Assembly (NCBI RefSeq): GCF_003194585.1
Contig: NZ_QHKZ01000004.1
Coordinates: 310,001-374,000 of the forward strand
Direction: 5' to 3'
Length of the DNA stretch: 64,000 nt
Source of the DNA: Nocardioides daejeonensis
GTDB taxonomy: Bacteria; Actinomycetota; Actinomycetes; Propionibacteriales; Nocardioidaceae
The notes under the pieces were generated by a model, which saw only the letters and a program-made list of their open reading frames with translations, did no database searches and was not told where the DNA came from. Below are positions 50,809 through 59,311 of this stretch, in pieces. A program made the translations under genes and the position numbers. Within the stretch, counting starts at the first letter, position 1. Every line of letters starts with the position of its first letter.

Positions 50809-53094
50809 GTGAGCGATCACCCCACCACCGGACCTGTCATCGGTCGCACCACGGCCGAGTCGACGCCGTACCACCCGCCGCGGGAGCGGCCCGCAGGCAA
50901 GCCGAACGTGCTGGTGGTGTTGCTCGACGACGTCGGCTTCGGCCAGCTCGGACCGTTCGGCGGCGAGATCGAGACGCCCAACATCGACCGGTTGGCAGGA
51001 GCTGGGCTGCGTTACAACAGGTTCCACGTCACGGCGATGTGTTCGCCCACGCGCGCCGCGCTGCTCACCGGGCGCAACTCGCACTCGGTGGGAGTCGGCT
51101 TCCTGGCGGATATGCCCAGTGGCTATCCCGGTTACAGCGGGCGGATCCCGGCCTCGGCAGCCACGGTGCCGCGCATCCTGCGCGACGCCGGGTGGAACAC
51201 GATGGCGCTCGGCAAGTGGCACCTCACGCCACGTAACGACCGCACCGCCGCTGGCCCCTTCGAGACCTGGCCGCTGGGCCAAGGATTCGAACGTTGGTAT
51301 GGCTTCCTCCACGGCGACGCCAACCAATGGACGCCGACGCTCTATCGCGACAACTCGCCGGTGGAGCCGCCAGCCACCCCCGAGCAGGGCTACCACCTGA
51401 CCGAGGACCTGGTCGACGAGGCGCTGCGCATGATCAAGGACCAGAAGCACGCGGCGCCGGAGAAGCCCTTCTTCTGCTACTTCGCTCCCGGCGTCGGCCA
51501 CGCGCCGCATCAGGCGCCGCGCGAGTGGATCGAGAAATACGCGGGTCGCTTCGACGACGGCTGGGAGGCGTTGCGCGAACGCACCTTCGCGCGTCAGATC
51601 GCACGGGGCGTCGTACCCGAGGGAACTACGTTGCCGCCCCGACCCGACTGGGTGCAGGCGTGGAAGGAGTTGAGCGGGGAGGAGCAGCGCCTCTTCGCGC
51701 GGTACGCCGAAGCCCATGCGGGCTTCATCTCTCACTTCGATCACCACCTCGGCAGGTTGTTGGACGGTCTGGAAGAGCTCGGAATCGACGACAACACGAT
51801 GGTGCTCTTCACCTCCGACAATGGGGCGAGTGCCGAGGGCGGGCGGCTCGGTTCGCTCAACGAGCACCGCTTCGGGTTCGGGGTCGGCGACAACCTCGAC
51901 GACAATCTGGCCGCGATCGACGACATCGGCGGTTGGCGTGGCTACAACCACTACCCGTGGGGCTGGGCGTGGGCCGGCAACACCCCCTTCCACCTGTGGA
52001 AGCGCTACTCCTGGCTCGGCGGGGTGCGGGTGCCGATGATCCTCAAACCGGCCGGCGGGGCCGCGGACCGTGGGGCGGTGCGCGACCAGTGGTGCCACGT
52101 GGTCGACGTGGCCGCGACGGTCCTCGACGCGTGCGGTGTCGCGGCGCCCGACCAGGTGGGCGGAGTCGCTCAGCAGGCGATGGCCGGCGCCTCGCTGCTG
52201 CCTAGCGTCGCTGACCCGGCTGCCCCGGCGCCGCGAACCACGCAGTATTTCGAGATGCTCGGCTCGCGGTCGATCATCCATGACCGCTGGAAGGCGACCA
52301 CCGACCACATCTCGGGCGGTGTCGATGACGAGACGATGCTCCCCGGCAGTCGCGACTTCGCCGAGGACCGTTGGGCGCTCTTCGACATGGAGGCCGACTT
52401 CTCCGAGGCGCATGACCTCGCCGCCGATCATCCCGAGGTCGTCGCCGACCTCGAAGCCCGCTGGGAGGCCGAAGCCCACGCGCACCAGGTCTTCCCGATG
52501 ACCGACAGTCTCTATGGGCATCTGCTCGGTTTCGAGCCGCCGCTGTGGCCGATCCCGGACCGGTTGGTCGTCCGACCGGGCGGCAATCCCGTGGTCGACG
52601 AGGCCGTCCCTTCGCTCGCCATGGGTGCGTTGCTGGAGGCCGAGGTGACCGTCTCCGAGGCGGGCGCCGAGGGCGTACTCGCCGCGATCGGTGATTGGTC
52701 GAACGGGTGGGCGCTCACCGTCATCGACGGCTGCCCGCGTTTTCTGCTCAACGTCACCAGCACGCCGTACGCCGTCACGTCACCGACGCCGCTGTCGCCC
52801 GGCCGGCACGTGGTGGGCTTCCGGTTCGCGGGCGGCGAGGGGATCCTGCTCGTCGATGGCGCGGAGGTGGCGCGGGCGCCGTTGGCCCAAGGCATGGGTG
52901 CCAGCGGCATCCAGATCGGTGGTGGCGGACTGCGGGTCGGCCACGACGCGGGCTTCCCGGTCTCCGACGCCTACGCCCCGCCGTTCGCCTGGAACGGCGA
53001 GCTCCGCAGCGTGACGTTCACCGGAGGGCAGGCGCTCGTCGACCTCGATGCCGCTCGTGCCGAGCAGCTGGCGGCCGCCGTCCGCGCCGAGTAG
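50809..53094 (+). CDS. Cytosolic arylsulfatase
   Basis: This 761-residue enzyme hydrolyses sulfate esters. The sulfatase signature C78-S-P-T-R82 (in TAMCSPTRAALLTGR) supplies the formylglycine residue made from Cys. Metal ligands start at Asp40-Asp41 in VVLLDDVGFG, and later blocks are LGKWHL and FTSDNG. The C-terminal 200 residues form a beta-rich domain. There is no signal peptide, so the enzyme should act in the cytoplasm, unlike many bacterial sulfatases. GTG 50809 has AGGAG 7 bp upstream. The adjacent MarR and BASS genes suggest a sulfated organic anion as substrate. A 22-bp tandem array follows its stop. Confidence 0.9.
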   Translation: MSDHPTTGPVIGRTTAESTPYHPPRERPAGKPNVLVVLLDDVGFGQLGPFGGEIETPNIDRLAGAGLRYNRFHVTAMCSPTRAALLTGRNSHSVGVGFLADMPSGYPGYSGRIPASAATVPRILRDAGWNTMALGKWHLTPRNDRTAAGPFETWPLGQGFERWYGFLHGDANQWTPTLYRDNSPVEPPATPEQGYHLTEDLVDEALRMIKDQKHAAPEKPFFCYFAPGVGHAPHQAPREWIEKYAGRFDDGWEALRERTFARQIARGVVPEGTTLPPRPDWVQAWKELSGEEQRLFARYAEAHAGFISHFDHHLGRLLDGLEELGIDDNTMVLFTSDNGASAEGGRLGSLNEHRFGFGVGDNLDDNLAAIDDIGGWRGYNHYPWGWAWAGNTPFHLWKRYSWLGGVRVPMILKPAGGAADRGAVRDQWCHVVDVAATVLDACGVAAPDQVGGVAQQAMAGASLLPSVADPAAPAPRTTQYFEMLGSRSIIHDRWKATTDHISGGVDDETMLPGSRDFAEDRWALFDMEADFSEAHDLAADHPEVVADLEARWEAEAHAHQVFPMTDSLYGHLLGFEPPLWPIPDRLVVRPGGNPVVDEAVPSLAMGALLEAEVTVSEAGAEGVLAAIGDWSNGWALTVIDGCPRFLLNVTSTPYAVTSPTPLSPGRHVVGFRFAGGEGILLVDGAEVARAPLAQGMGASGIQIGGGGLRVGHDAGFPVSDAYAPPFAWNGELRSVTFTGGQALVDLDAARAEQLAAAVRAE

Positions 53095-53096
53095 CC

Positions 53097-53162
53097 GTCG
53101 AGTTCGCGCATATGGCGTGTCGAGTTCGCGCGAAGGGTCCGTTGAGTTCGCGCGAATGGTCG
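53097..53162 (+). repeat. 22-bp-period tandem array, three units, after sulfatase gene
   Basis: Units start at 53097, 53119 and 53141 with GTCGAGTTCGCGC, GTCGAGTTCGCGCGAA and GTTGAGTTCGCGCGAA. The core TTCGCGCGAA is itself a palindrome. The array begins 2 bp after the sulfatase TAG. An additional TTTGCGCGAA occurs downstream near 53196. Confidence 0.82.
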
Positions 53163-53263
53163 AGGGATCAACATTCAAGCAAAGTGAAGGTGTTGTTTGC
53201 GCGAAGTCGGCAGGAGAGGGGAGAAGGTAGGGAACCGGCTCGGCCCAGCGGACATGACCGGGT

Positions 53264-53851
53264 ATGGAGAGCGTGGAGGTCGAGCATCGCGTGGTGCACA
53301 CGGAAGCTGAACTCGTCGCGGAGTTGCGTGAGGGCGGTTCGTTCGCGCTCGGCGAGCTCTTCGACAGGCACGCGGACCGGGTCTACAACCACTGCTTCCG
53401 CCGTACCGGCTCCTGGGATCTCGCCGAGGACGCCACCTCGGCGGTCTTCCTCGAACTGTGGCGAGCCCGCGAACGGGCGCGACTGCACGACGACTCGGCA
53501 TTGCCCTGGATCCTCGGGATCGCGACCAACGTCTGTCACAACCTGAACCGGAAGCGGCGTAGGCACCTGCGGGCCGTCAGCCGGATCCCCCGTTACGACA
53601 TCGTCCCGGACCATTCCGACGCTGTCGCGGGTCGACTCGACGACGAACGCCGGATGGCCGGCCTCCTCGAGGCCCTGGACGAGCTGCCGAAGCGCGATCG
53701 CGAACTGATCGCCCTGGTCGCCTGGTCCGGCCTCTCCTACGAGCAGGCGGCCGCCTCGCTCGAGATCCCGGTAGGCACGGTGCGGTCGCGGCTCTCGCGC
53801 GCCCGTCGTCGCCTCGCCGCCGCCATGACGCCGCAGATCGGCAAGGAGTGA
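53264..53851 (+). CDS. ECF-type RNA polymerase sigma factor
   Basis: This 195-residue sigma factor has region 2 (about 28-95, with ALGELFDRHADRVYNHCFRR and the -10-binding helix) and region 4 (about 125-185, with LPKRDRELIALVAWSGLSYE and GTVRSRLSRARRRLA). It lacks regions 1 and 3, as ECF factors do. The next gene, 4 bp downstream, encodes a single-pass membrane protein that is probably its anti-sigma partner. The 169-bp gap before it holds the tandem array but no clear autoregulated promoter that I can identify. Confidence 0.85.
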   Translation: MESVEVEHRVVHTEAELVAELREGGSFALGELFDRHADRVYNHCFRRTGSWDLAEDATSAVFLELWRARERARLHDDSALPWILGIATNVCHNLNRKRRRHLRAVSRIPRYDIVPDHSDAVAGRLDDERRMAGLLEALDELPKRDRELIALVAWSGLSYEQAAASLEIPVGTVRSRLSRARRRLAAAMTPQIGKE

Positions 53852-53855
53852 ACAG

Positions 53856-54752
53856 ATGAACGAGCATGACCTGCCCGCCGAGCGCCACCTCGACGACCAC
53901 ACCAGGGCCCGGATGCGGGCCGAACTGATCGCCGCCACGGCTCCCGCGGAGGAACGCCGCGCGTCCTGGTTGACCCCGGTCGCCGCCTCGGTGGCGATCC
54001 TTGCGGTGGTCGGAGCCGGCGGTGCCTTCATGGCGATGAGTGGGAACGACGATCCCTCCGGCGGTTCCGAGCTCAGCCCGGCGGCGCCCGGGGCGAGCGA
54101 CGCGGAGACGCCCGCGGAAGGGTCGACCGCTGAGGCGACGCCGCCCGAGAGCGCATCGACCGATGACGTGATCACGCCAGGGGAGACGATCCGCGCGTCG
54201 GACGCGAAGAAGATGCTCAGGAACCGTCAACCGATGCCGCCCAGCACCTGTGCGGCCGACGTACCCGAGTTCCTCAAGAAGGCGAGCGAACGCTCCGCGA
54301 TCGAGTACGACGGCGGGCGGGCCGGCCTGTGGAGCGACGGCGCCACCTGGGTCGTCTGCGACACCTGGGCGGCCGACGTCGACGGGGGAGCCACCACGTT
54401 GCTCGGCAACACCGCGCTCACCGCGCCGGTGTCGAAGGAGACCTTCAAGCTCAGCCAGAACTACGCGATGCCCGGCTCCGGCTCGACCGGCGCGGCCAAC
54501 GCACAGTTGGTGGCGGGCGGGCCCAAGATCCCCGGTGTGACGGCGATCAGTTACGAGTTCCGTGACGGCCATGTCGCCCAGGCCGAGATCACCGATGACA
54601 TGTGGCTGATGACCTACCTCCCCACGAGCGAGAAGTTCGCCAAGGAGCCGCTCGGCACCGTCACGGTGCGGGTGACCCGCGCGAGTGGCGTGACGTCGTA
54701 CACCTTGACCGGGCCGGGAGACACCTGCGCCCAGATCAACCACGGCTGCTGA
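53856..54752 (+). CDS. Single-pass membrane protein, probable anti-sigma partner
   Basis: This 298-residue protein has a short cytoplasmic part (about 1-40), one membrane helix (about 44-65, VAASVAILAVVGAGGAFMAM) and a Ser/Thr/Glu-rich linker. An extracytoplasmic domain with several Cys completes it. This topology, and its place 4 bp after the ECF sigma gene, fit an anti-sigma factor. However, the zinc-binding ZAS motif (HxxxCxxC) is absent, so it may be another type of regulator or a co-expressed envelope protein. AAGGAG precedes ATG 53856. Confidence 0.65.
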   Translation: MNEHDLPAERHLDDHTRARMRAELIAATAPAEERRASWLTPVAASVAILAVVGAGGAFMAMSGNDDPSGGSELSPAAPGASDAETPAEGSTAEATPPESASTDDVITPGETIRASDAKKMLRNRQPMPPSTCAADVPEFLKKASERSAIEYDGGRAGLWSDGATWVVCDTWAADVDGGATTLLGNTALTAPVSKETFKLSQNYAMPGSGSTGAANAQLVAGGPKIPGVTAISYEFRDGHVAQAEITDDMWLMTYLPTSEKFAKEPLGTVTVRVTRASGVTSYTLTGPGDTCAQINHGC

Positions 54753-54813
54753 GCGCCCGGGGGCGGTCGGCATCGGGTGCATCACACCCGTAGACCAATT
54801 GAATCTTGTTCAG

Positions 54814-54819
54814 TAGTCT
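54814..54819 (+). promoter_or_regulatory. -10 hexamer TAGTCT of leaderless EthA-like gene
   Basis: TAGTCT lies 7 bp before ATG 54827, with no ribosome site between. The AT-rich stretch just upstream (CAATTGAATCTTGTTCAG) holds a weak inverted repeat, TGAA/TTCA, that might bind a repressor. Confidence 0.55.
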
Positions 54820-54826
54820 CGTCGGC

Positions 54827-56284
54827 ATGAGCACAGAGCACGTCGACGTCCTGATCATCGGTGCCGGACTCTCCGGGATCGGTGCCGCTGCGAAGCTTGC
54901 TACCGAGCACCCTGGACGCTCCTACCTGGTGCTGGAGCGGCGTGAGGCCAGCGGGGGCACCTGGGATCTCTTCCGCTATCCGGGGATCCGATCGGACTCC
55001 GACATGTTCACGCTCGGCTACCGCTTCAAGCCGTGGACCGACGACAAGGCGCTCGCCGACGGTGCCTCGATCCTGCGCTACGTGCGGGAGACCGCCGAGG
55101 AGTACGGCGTCGACAAGCAGATCCGCTACGGCCAGCATGTGCTCAAGGCGAACTGGGACTCGGCGGCCAAGCGCTGGACGGTCACCGCCGACACCGACCA
55201 GGGCCAGCTGACCTACACGTGCAGCTTCCTGTGGAGCTGCAGCGGCTACTACGACTACGACGCGGGCTACACCCCCGAGTTCCCCGGGCGCGAACGCTTC
55301 GAGGGTCAGATCGTGCACCCCCAGCACTGGCCCGAGGATCTCGACTACGCCGGCAAGCGCGTCGTCGTGATCGGCTCGGGAGCCACCGCGGTGACCCTCG
55401 TGCCCTCGATGCTGAAGGAGCGCGACCCCAGTGCGGCAGCGCACGTGACGATGCTGCAGCGCTCGCCGACATACATCCTGTCGGTCCCCTCGCGGGACCC
55501 GCTCGCCAACAGCCTGCGCAAGGTGTTCGGTGAGCAGCGTGCGTACGACGTCACTCGGCTCAAGAACATCGCGCAGGCGAGCGCGCTCTACACGGTCAGC
55601 CAGAAGCAGCCGAAGCTGGTGCGGGCCGCGATCCGCAAGATGACCCAGAAGATGCTGCCCGAGGACTATCCGGTCGACGTGCACTTCAAGCCGACCTACG
55701 GTCCGTGGGACCAGCGGATGTGCCTCGTGCCCAACGGCGACCTCTTCAAGGTGCTCCGCAAGGGCACCGCGTCGGTCGTCACCGACACCATCGAGACCTT
55801 CACCGAGAAGGGCATCCAGCTGACATCGGGCGAGGTGCTCGAGGCCGACATCATCATCACCGCGACCGGGCTCAACCTGTTGGCCTTCGGAGGCATGGAG
55901 TTCGCGATCGACGACGAGCTGCTGAGCCTCCCGGAGACGATGGCCTACCGCGCGCTGATGCTCAGCGACGTGCCGAACTTCGCCTACACGATCGGCTACA
56001 CCAACGCCTCGTGGACCTTGAAGGCCGATCTCGTCGCCGAGTTCGTCTGCCGGGTGCTGGCACACATGGACGCCACGGGCACGCAGGTCGTCACGCCTCC
56101 CCGTGACCCGGCGGTGACCGAGGAGCCCTTCATGGACTTCGAGGCCGGCTACGTGCTGCGCTCCATCGACAAGCTGCCCAAGCAGGGGTCGATCGAGCCG
56201 TGGAAGCTCAAGCAGAGCTACTTCCACGACGTTCGAGCGATCCGTAAGAGCGACGTGGCCGACGGCGTGCTCCAGTTCAGCTGA
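54827..56284 (+). CDS. EthA-like Baeyer-Villiger monooxygenase
   Basis: This 485-residue FAD/NADPH monooxygenase resembles mycobacterial EthA (Rv3854c), which oxidises ketones and activates ethionamide. The FAD loop GAGLSG is at residues 12-17. The Baeyer-Villiger signature runs from F158 to P169 (F-E-G-x3-H-x3-W-P), and the NADPH loop GSGATA follows at about 183. The sequence differs clearly from the monooxygenase at 1459, which is of the steroid/cyclohexanone type. ATG 54827 was chosen because of the TAGTCT hexamer. The start 21 bp upstream is less likely. No ethR-like gene is adjacent. Confidence 0.88.
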   Translation: MSTEHVDVLIIGAGLSGIGAAAKLATEHPGRSYLVLERREASGGTWDLFRYPGIRSDSDMFTLGYRFKPWTDDKALADGASILRYVRETAEEYGVDKQIRYGQHVLKANWDSAAKRWTVTADTDQGQLTYTCSFLWSCSGYYDYDAGYTPEFPGRERFEGQIVHPQHWPEDLDYAGKRVVVIGSGATAVTLVPSMLKERDPSAAAHVTMLQRSPTYILSVPSRDPLANSLRKVFGEQRAYDVTRLKNIAQASALYTVSQKQPKLVRAAIRKMTQKMLPEDYPVDVHFKPTYGPWDQRMCLVPNGDLFKVLRKGTASVVTDTIETFTEKGIQLTSGEVLEADIIITATGLNLLAFGGMEFAIDDELLSLPETMAYRALMLSDVPNFAYTIGYTNASWTLKADLVAEFVCRVLAHMDATGTQVVTPPRDPAVTEEPFMDFEAGYVLRSIDKLPKQGSIEPWKLKQSYFHDVRAIRKSDVADGVLQFS

Positions 56285-56325
56285 GTCTGGCTGCGGCCCG
56301 CGTCGGCCAAGCCTTCTTCTGCGGC

Positions 56326-56370
56326 GGTGTTGTCGATCCTCCGTGTCACAGCACGGGGGGCGACAACACC
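56326..56370. terminator. Hairpin GGTGTTGTCG/CGACAACACC after ethA-like gene
   Basis: A perfect 10-bp stem (56326-56335 with 56361-56370) encloses an inner CCGTG/CACGG hairpin. It lies 41 bp after the monooxygenase stop and may be its terminator. The arm sequence GGTGTTGTCG also begins the dispersed repeat found at 3007, 23319 and 59247, so the hairpin may derive from two opposed copies. Confidence 0.55.
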
Positions 56371-56440
56371 CCGCGTCGCAGCTCGCCGGTGGTGGGCGAC
56401 CTCACAGCGGGCCGATGCGTGCTCCGGCGGACGCGTGCCC

Positions 56441-56579
56441 TACCCTTGAAGGGCTCGGTCCGACCAGTCTTGCCGCGGACCGAATGGCGCGCTCCAGGGC
56501 GCGATCCCTCGAATCCGAGGCACTTCCGCACACCACGTGCGATGAGTTGGGTGAGACACCACCAACGAAGAGATTTTTC
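56441..56579 (+). promoter_or_regulatory. Probable promoter and structured leader of DEAD-box gene
   Basis: TACCCT (56441-56446) is a possible -10 hexamer. If so, the mRNA has a leader of about 125 bases. The leader holds a stem TCGGTCC (56455-56461) with GGACCGA (56477-56483) and a small hairpin CCTCG/CGAGG (56507-56520). Structured leaders are common in genes for cold-shock RNA helicases. The rest of the 295-bp gap before the gene shows no other coding signal. Confidence 0.4.
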
Positions 56580-58052
56580 TTGTCTGACCAGACGTTCGCC
56601 GAGTTCGGCGTGCCCACTGTCCTGTCCACGGTGCTCGCCGAGCGCGGCATCACCCACCCCACCCCGATCCAGGCAGCGACCCTGCCCGACTCGCTGGCCG
56701 GCCGCGACGTGCTCGGCCGTGGCCGCACCGGATCGGGCAAGACCTACGGCTTCCTCCTTCCCGTCGTCGCCCGCCTCGTCGCCAGCGGCCGCAAGGCCCG
56801 CTCCGGCGCCCCCCGGGCGCTGATCCTCGCGCCGACCCGCGAGCTGGTCGGCCAGATCGAGGAGTCCCTGGCCCCGCTGGCGGCGGCCAGCGGGTTGAGC
56901 ACGCGCACCGTCTTCGGCGGCGTCGGCCAGAACCCGCAGGTGCAGGCGCTGCGGAAGGGCGTCGACATCGTGATCGCCTGCCCCGGTCGCCTCGAGGACC
57001 TCATCAACCAGGGTCACTGCAGCCTGCGTGACGTCGAGATCACCGTGCTCGACGAGGCCGACCACATGGCCGACCTCGGCTTCCTGCCCGGCGTGCGCCG
57101 CCTGATGGACCAGACCCCGAAGGACGGCCAGCGGCTGCTCTTCTCGGCGACCCTCGACAAGGCGATCGACGTGCTGGTGAAGCGCTTCCTGGTCGACCCC
57201 GTCACCCACGAGGCCGACTCCGCCCAGTCGCCGGTCGCCACCATGACCCACCACGTGCTGCACCTGCAGCGCGACCACCGTCTCCCGGTGCTCGTCGACC
57301 TCACCTCCGCGCCCGGGCGCACCGTGGTCTTCACGCGCACCAAGTACGGCGCCAAGGGGCTGGCCCGCCAGCTCAACCGCAACGGGGTTCCGGCCGTCGA
57401 GCTGCACGGCAACCTCAGCCAGAACGCGCGCACCCGCAACATGGACGCCTTCCACTCCGGTGAGGCCACCACCCTGGTCGCCACCGACATCGCGGCCCGC
57501 GGCATCCACGTGGACGACGTCGCACTCGTCGTGCACGCCGACCCGCCCGCCGAGCACAAGGCCTACCTGCACCGCTCGGGCCGCACCGCCCGCGCCGGTG
57601 CCGAGGGCGCCGTCATCACGTTGATGACCGACGACCAGGTCAAGGACGTCCGGGACCTGACTCGCGCCGCTGGCATCAAGCCGAAGATCACCCGCATCGA
57701 CGGCGCCACCCACCCGGTGTTGAAGGAGCTCGCCCCCGGCGAGCGCAACGCTCCCGGCGCGATCGTCTTCGAGCAGTCTGCCCAGCCGGCCGCCAAAGCG
57801 GGTGGCGGTCAGGCCAAGTCCGGCGGTCGCCGTCGCCGTCGCTCCGGTGGCGGCTCGGGCTCCCAGCCGGCCGGGCGTCAGGGCCAGTCCTCCCGCTCCG
57901 GCGCTCCTGCCCAGGGCTCGCGTGGCGGCGGCCAGTCGACCGGGCAGGCCCGCAAGCAGGGCTCCACTGGCGGTGGCAGCCGCAAGCCTTCGGGCCGTCG
58001 TACGTCGGGTGGGCGCGGGCACAGCGCAGCGTCCTTCAGTTCCGGCCGCTGA
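56580..58052 (+). CDS. DEAD-box RNA helicase
   Basis: This 490-residue ATP-dependent RNA helicase unwinds RNA during ribosome assembly or mRNA turnover. It has the Q motif (GITHPTPIQ), motif I GRTGSGKT, PTREL, motif II DEAD in VLDEADHMADLG, SAT in LLFSATL, and HRSGRTARAG. From about residue 405 the tail is low-complexity, rich in Arg, Gly, Ser and Gln, and probably binds RNA. I start at TTG 56580, because homology begins at SDQTFAEFGVP and the region before it is not protein-like. The ribosome site (GAAGAG) is weak, so expression may depend on the structured leader. Confidence 0.88.
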   Translation: MSDQTFAEFGVPTVLSTVLAERGITHPTPIQAATLPDSLAGRDVLGRGRTGSGKTYGFLLPVVARLVASGRKARSGAPRALILAPTRELVGQIEESLAPLAAASGLSTRTVFGGVGQNPQVQALRKGVDIVIACPGRLEDLINQGHCSLRDVEITVLDEADHMADLGFLPGVRRLMDQTPKDGQRLLFSATLDKAIDVLVKRFLVDPVTHEADSAQSPVATMTHHVLHLQRDHRLPVLVDLTSAPGRTVVFTRTKYGAKGLARQLNRNGVPAVELHGNLSQNARTRNMDAFHSGEATTLVATDIAARGIHVDDVALVVHADPPAEHKAYLHRSGRTARAGAEGAVITLMTDDQVKDVRDLTRAAGIKPKITRIDGATHPVLKELAPGERNAPGAIVFEQSAQPAAKAGGGQAKSGGRRRRRSGGGSGSQPAGRQGQSSRSGAPAQGSRGGGQSTGQARKQGSTGGGSRKPSGRRTSGGRGHSAASFSSGR

Positions 58053-58066
58053 CCTTGTGCAGTGCG

Positions 58067-58105
58067 AAGGCCCCGGGGCAACCTCAGGTTGCCCCGGGGC
58101 CTTCG
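58067..58105. terminator. Terminator hairpin with 18-bp perfect stem
   Basis: GAAGGCCCCGGGGCAACC and its exact complement flank a TCA loop, 14 bp after the helicase stop. It lies between convergent genes and can act in both directions. Confidence 0.88.
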
Positions 58106-58123
58106 TCATGGCCACGCGCGGGT

Positions 58124-58525
58124 CTACGCGACGAGTAGCCCGATGCCCAGGCTGAGCAGGCCGGCCGCCAGCACGACCGCACCGACGCCGACGAGCGCGA
58201 TGAAGCCGTTGGGCTCGGTCCGACCTCGTCCCATCGATGCGAAGAAGAATCCGCCGGGCATGAGCAAGGCGGCGACCGGAACGCCCGCGCGGGCGAGCCA
58301 GTCGAGGACGCCGGTCTGGGTGGTCGCATCGGCGAGCAGCTGACAGACCAGGCCCAGGATGAGAAGCACGCCGGCATGTGCGTGGCCCGCGCGGGCGAAC
58401 CTCTCCTGGAACGGTGTGGACGGGACCTTCGCGCGCGCGATCGCCATCAGGTAGGCGCCGCCGCTCTCGACGGTGACCAGCGACAGCAGCAGGACGCCGG
58501 CAAGGATGCGGGATTCGTCGGACAC
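58124..58525 (-). CDS. Small four-helix membrane protein
   Basis: This 133-residue protein is almost all hydrophobic, with four helices (about 7-28, 42-65, 72-92 and 105-130). ARAGHAHAGVLLILGLVCQLL is the most distinctive stretch. I do not recognise a function. GTG 58525 has GAAGGGGG 4 bp upstream. It is divergent from the MerR gene across 71 bp that hold a MerR-like operator. Control by that regulator is likely. Confidence 0.7.
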   Translation of the reverse strand: MSDESRILAGVLLLSLVTVESGGAYLMAIARAKVPSTPFQERFARAGHAHAGVLLILGLVCQLLADATTQTGVLDWLARAGVPVAALLMPGGFFFASMGRGRTEPNGFIALVGVGAVVLAAGLLSLGIGLLVA

Positions 58526-58550
58526 GAGACCCCCTTCATTAGATATCTGA

Positions 58551-58569
58551 CTATCCAATAGTTGGGTAG
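58551..58569. promoter_or_regulatory. MerR-type operator candidate CTATCCAATAGTTGGGTAG
   Basis: The arms CTATCCAA and TTGGGTAG match at 7 of 8 positions around a 3-bp centre. Another half-site, CTATCCAAT, follows at 58574-58582. The site is AT-rich and centred in the divergent spacer between the membrane protein and the MerR gene. Confidence 0.6.
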
Positions 58570-58596
58570 TGAGCTATCCAATGTCAAGATGTGGTG

Positions 58597-59232
58597 GTGT
58601 GGATCTCTGAGCTCTCCGAACGCAGTGGCGTACCCGTGCCGACCGTGAAGTACTACCTGCGTGAGGGGCTGCTCCCGCCGGGGAGGGCGACCGGTGCGAC
58701 GCGCGCTGTCTACGACGATCGCCATGTGCAGCGGCTCCGACTCATCCGTGCGCTCGTCGAGGTCGCGGGGATGGGAGGTGAGCGCATCCGTGCGGTGATT
58801 GCTGCGGTCGACGACCAGCGGGCCGACCTGCACGACGTACTCGCCAGTGCGCACGAGGAGCTCTCTCCGGTGCCCGAGCGCGAGCCGTCGGCGGAGGCGC
58901 GGGAGGCCGTCGCCCGCCTGATCGACCTACGTGGATGGCAGGTGACGCCGAGGGGGCGGCACGCGGAGGCGCTCGCGGCTGCGCTCGACGCTCTGCATGG
59001 GGCCGGTCAGGCACTGAGCGAGGATGCGCTCGTTGCCTATGCGGACGCGGTCGCCGGCGTCGCCGCCTTGGAGATCGGCTCGATGTCGGAGGCGAGCAGG
59101 GAGGATGCCGCGACGTACGCCGTGATCGGGACCCTGCTCGTCGAGCCGGTGCTGGTCACCTTGCGGCGGTTGGCGCACGAGGACCTGTCGTCGCGCCGCT
59201 TCTCGCGGAGCGAGCAAGCACAGCAGCGTTGA
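58597..59232 (+). CDS. MerR-family regulator
   Basis: This 211-residue regulator has an N-terminal MerR helix-turn-helix (ISELSERSGVPVPTVKYYLREGLLPPG) and wing (VQRLRLIRALVEVAGMGGER). A longer helical C-terminal domain for sensing follows. No metal-binding Cys are seen, so an organic ligand is likely. I start at the third of three consecutive GTG codons (58597), because CAAGAT lies 6 bp before it. It is divergent from the small membrane protein gene. Its stop is followed by the dispersed 50-bp repeat. Confidence 0.83.
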   Translation: MWISELSERSGVPVPTVKYYLREGLLPPGRATGATRAVYDDRHVQRLRLIRALVEVAGMGGERIRAVIAAVDDQRADLHDVLASAHEELSPVPEREPSAEAREAVARLIDLRGWQVTPRGRHAEALAAALDALHGAGQALSEDALVAYADAVAGVAALEIGSMSEASREDAATYAVIGTLLVEPVLVTLRRLAHEDLSSRRFSRSEQAQQR

Positions 59233-59246
59233 CGGGGATCGACGGC

Positions 59247-59297
59247 ACTGGTGCGGTGTTGCTGTCGGAAAGTCGACGTCGTAGCGCTGGTGCAGCG
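59247..59297 (+). repeat. Dispersed ~50-bp repeat, plus orientation
   Basis: The stretch begins ACTGGTGCGGTGTTGCTGTC, continues GGAAAGTCGACGTCGTAGCG and ends CTGGTGCAGCG. It aligns with the minus strand of 23319-23367 and partly with 3007-3036. It lies between two convergent genes. Confidence 0.6.
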
Positions 59298-59311
59298 AGC
59301 GGGACCCCGCG

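Noticed and set aside
53097-53162. Short repeats considered as a CRISPR array
   Set aside because: Units are directly tandem with a 22-bp period and no unique spacers, there are at most three of them, and no cas gene is nearby.
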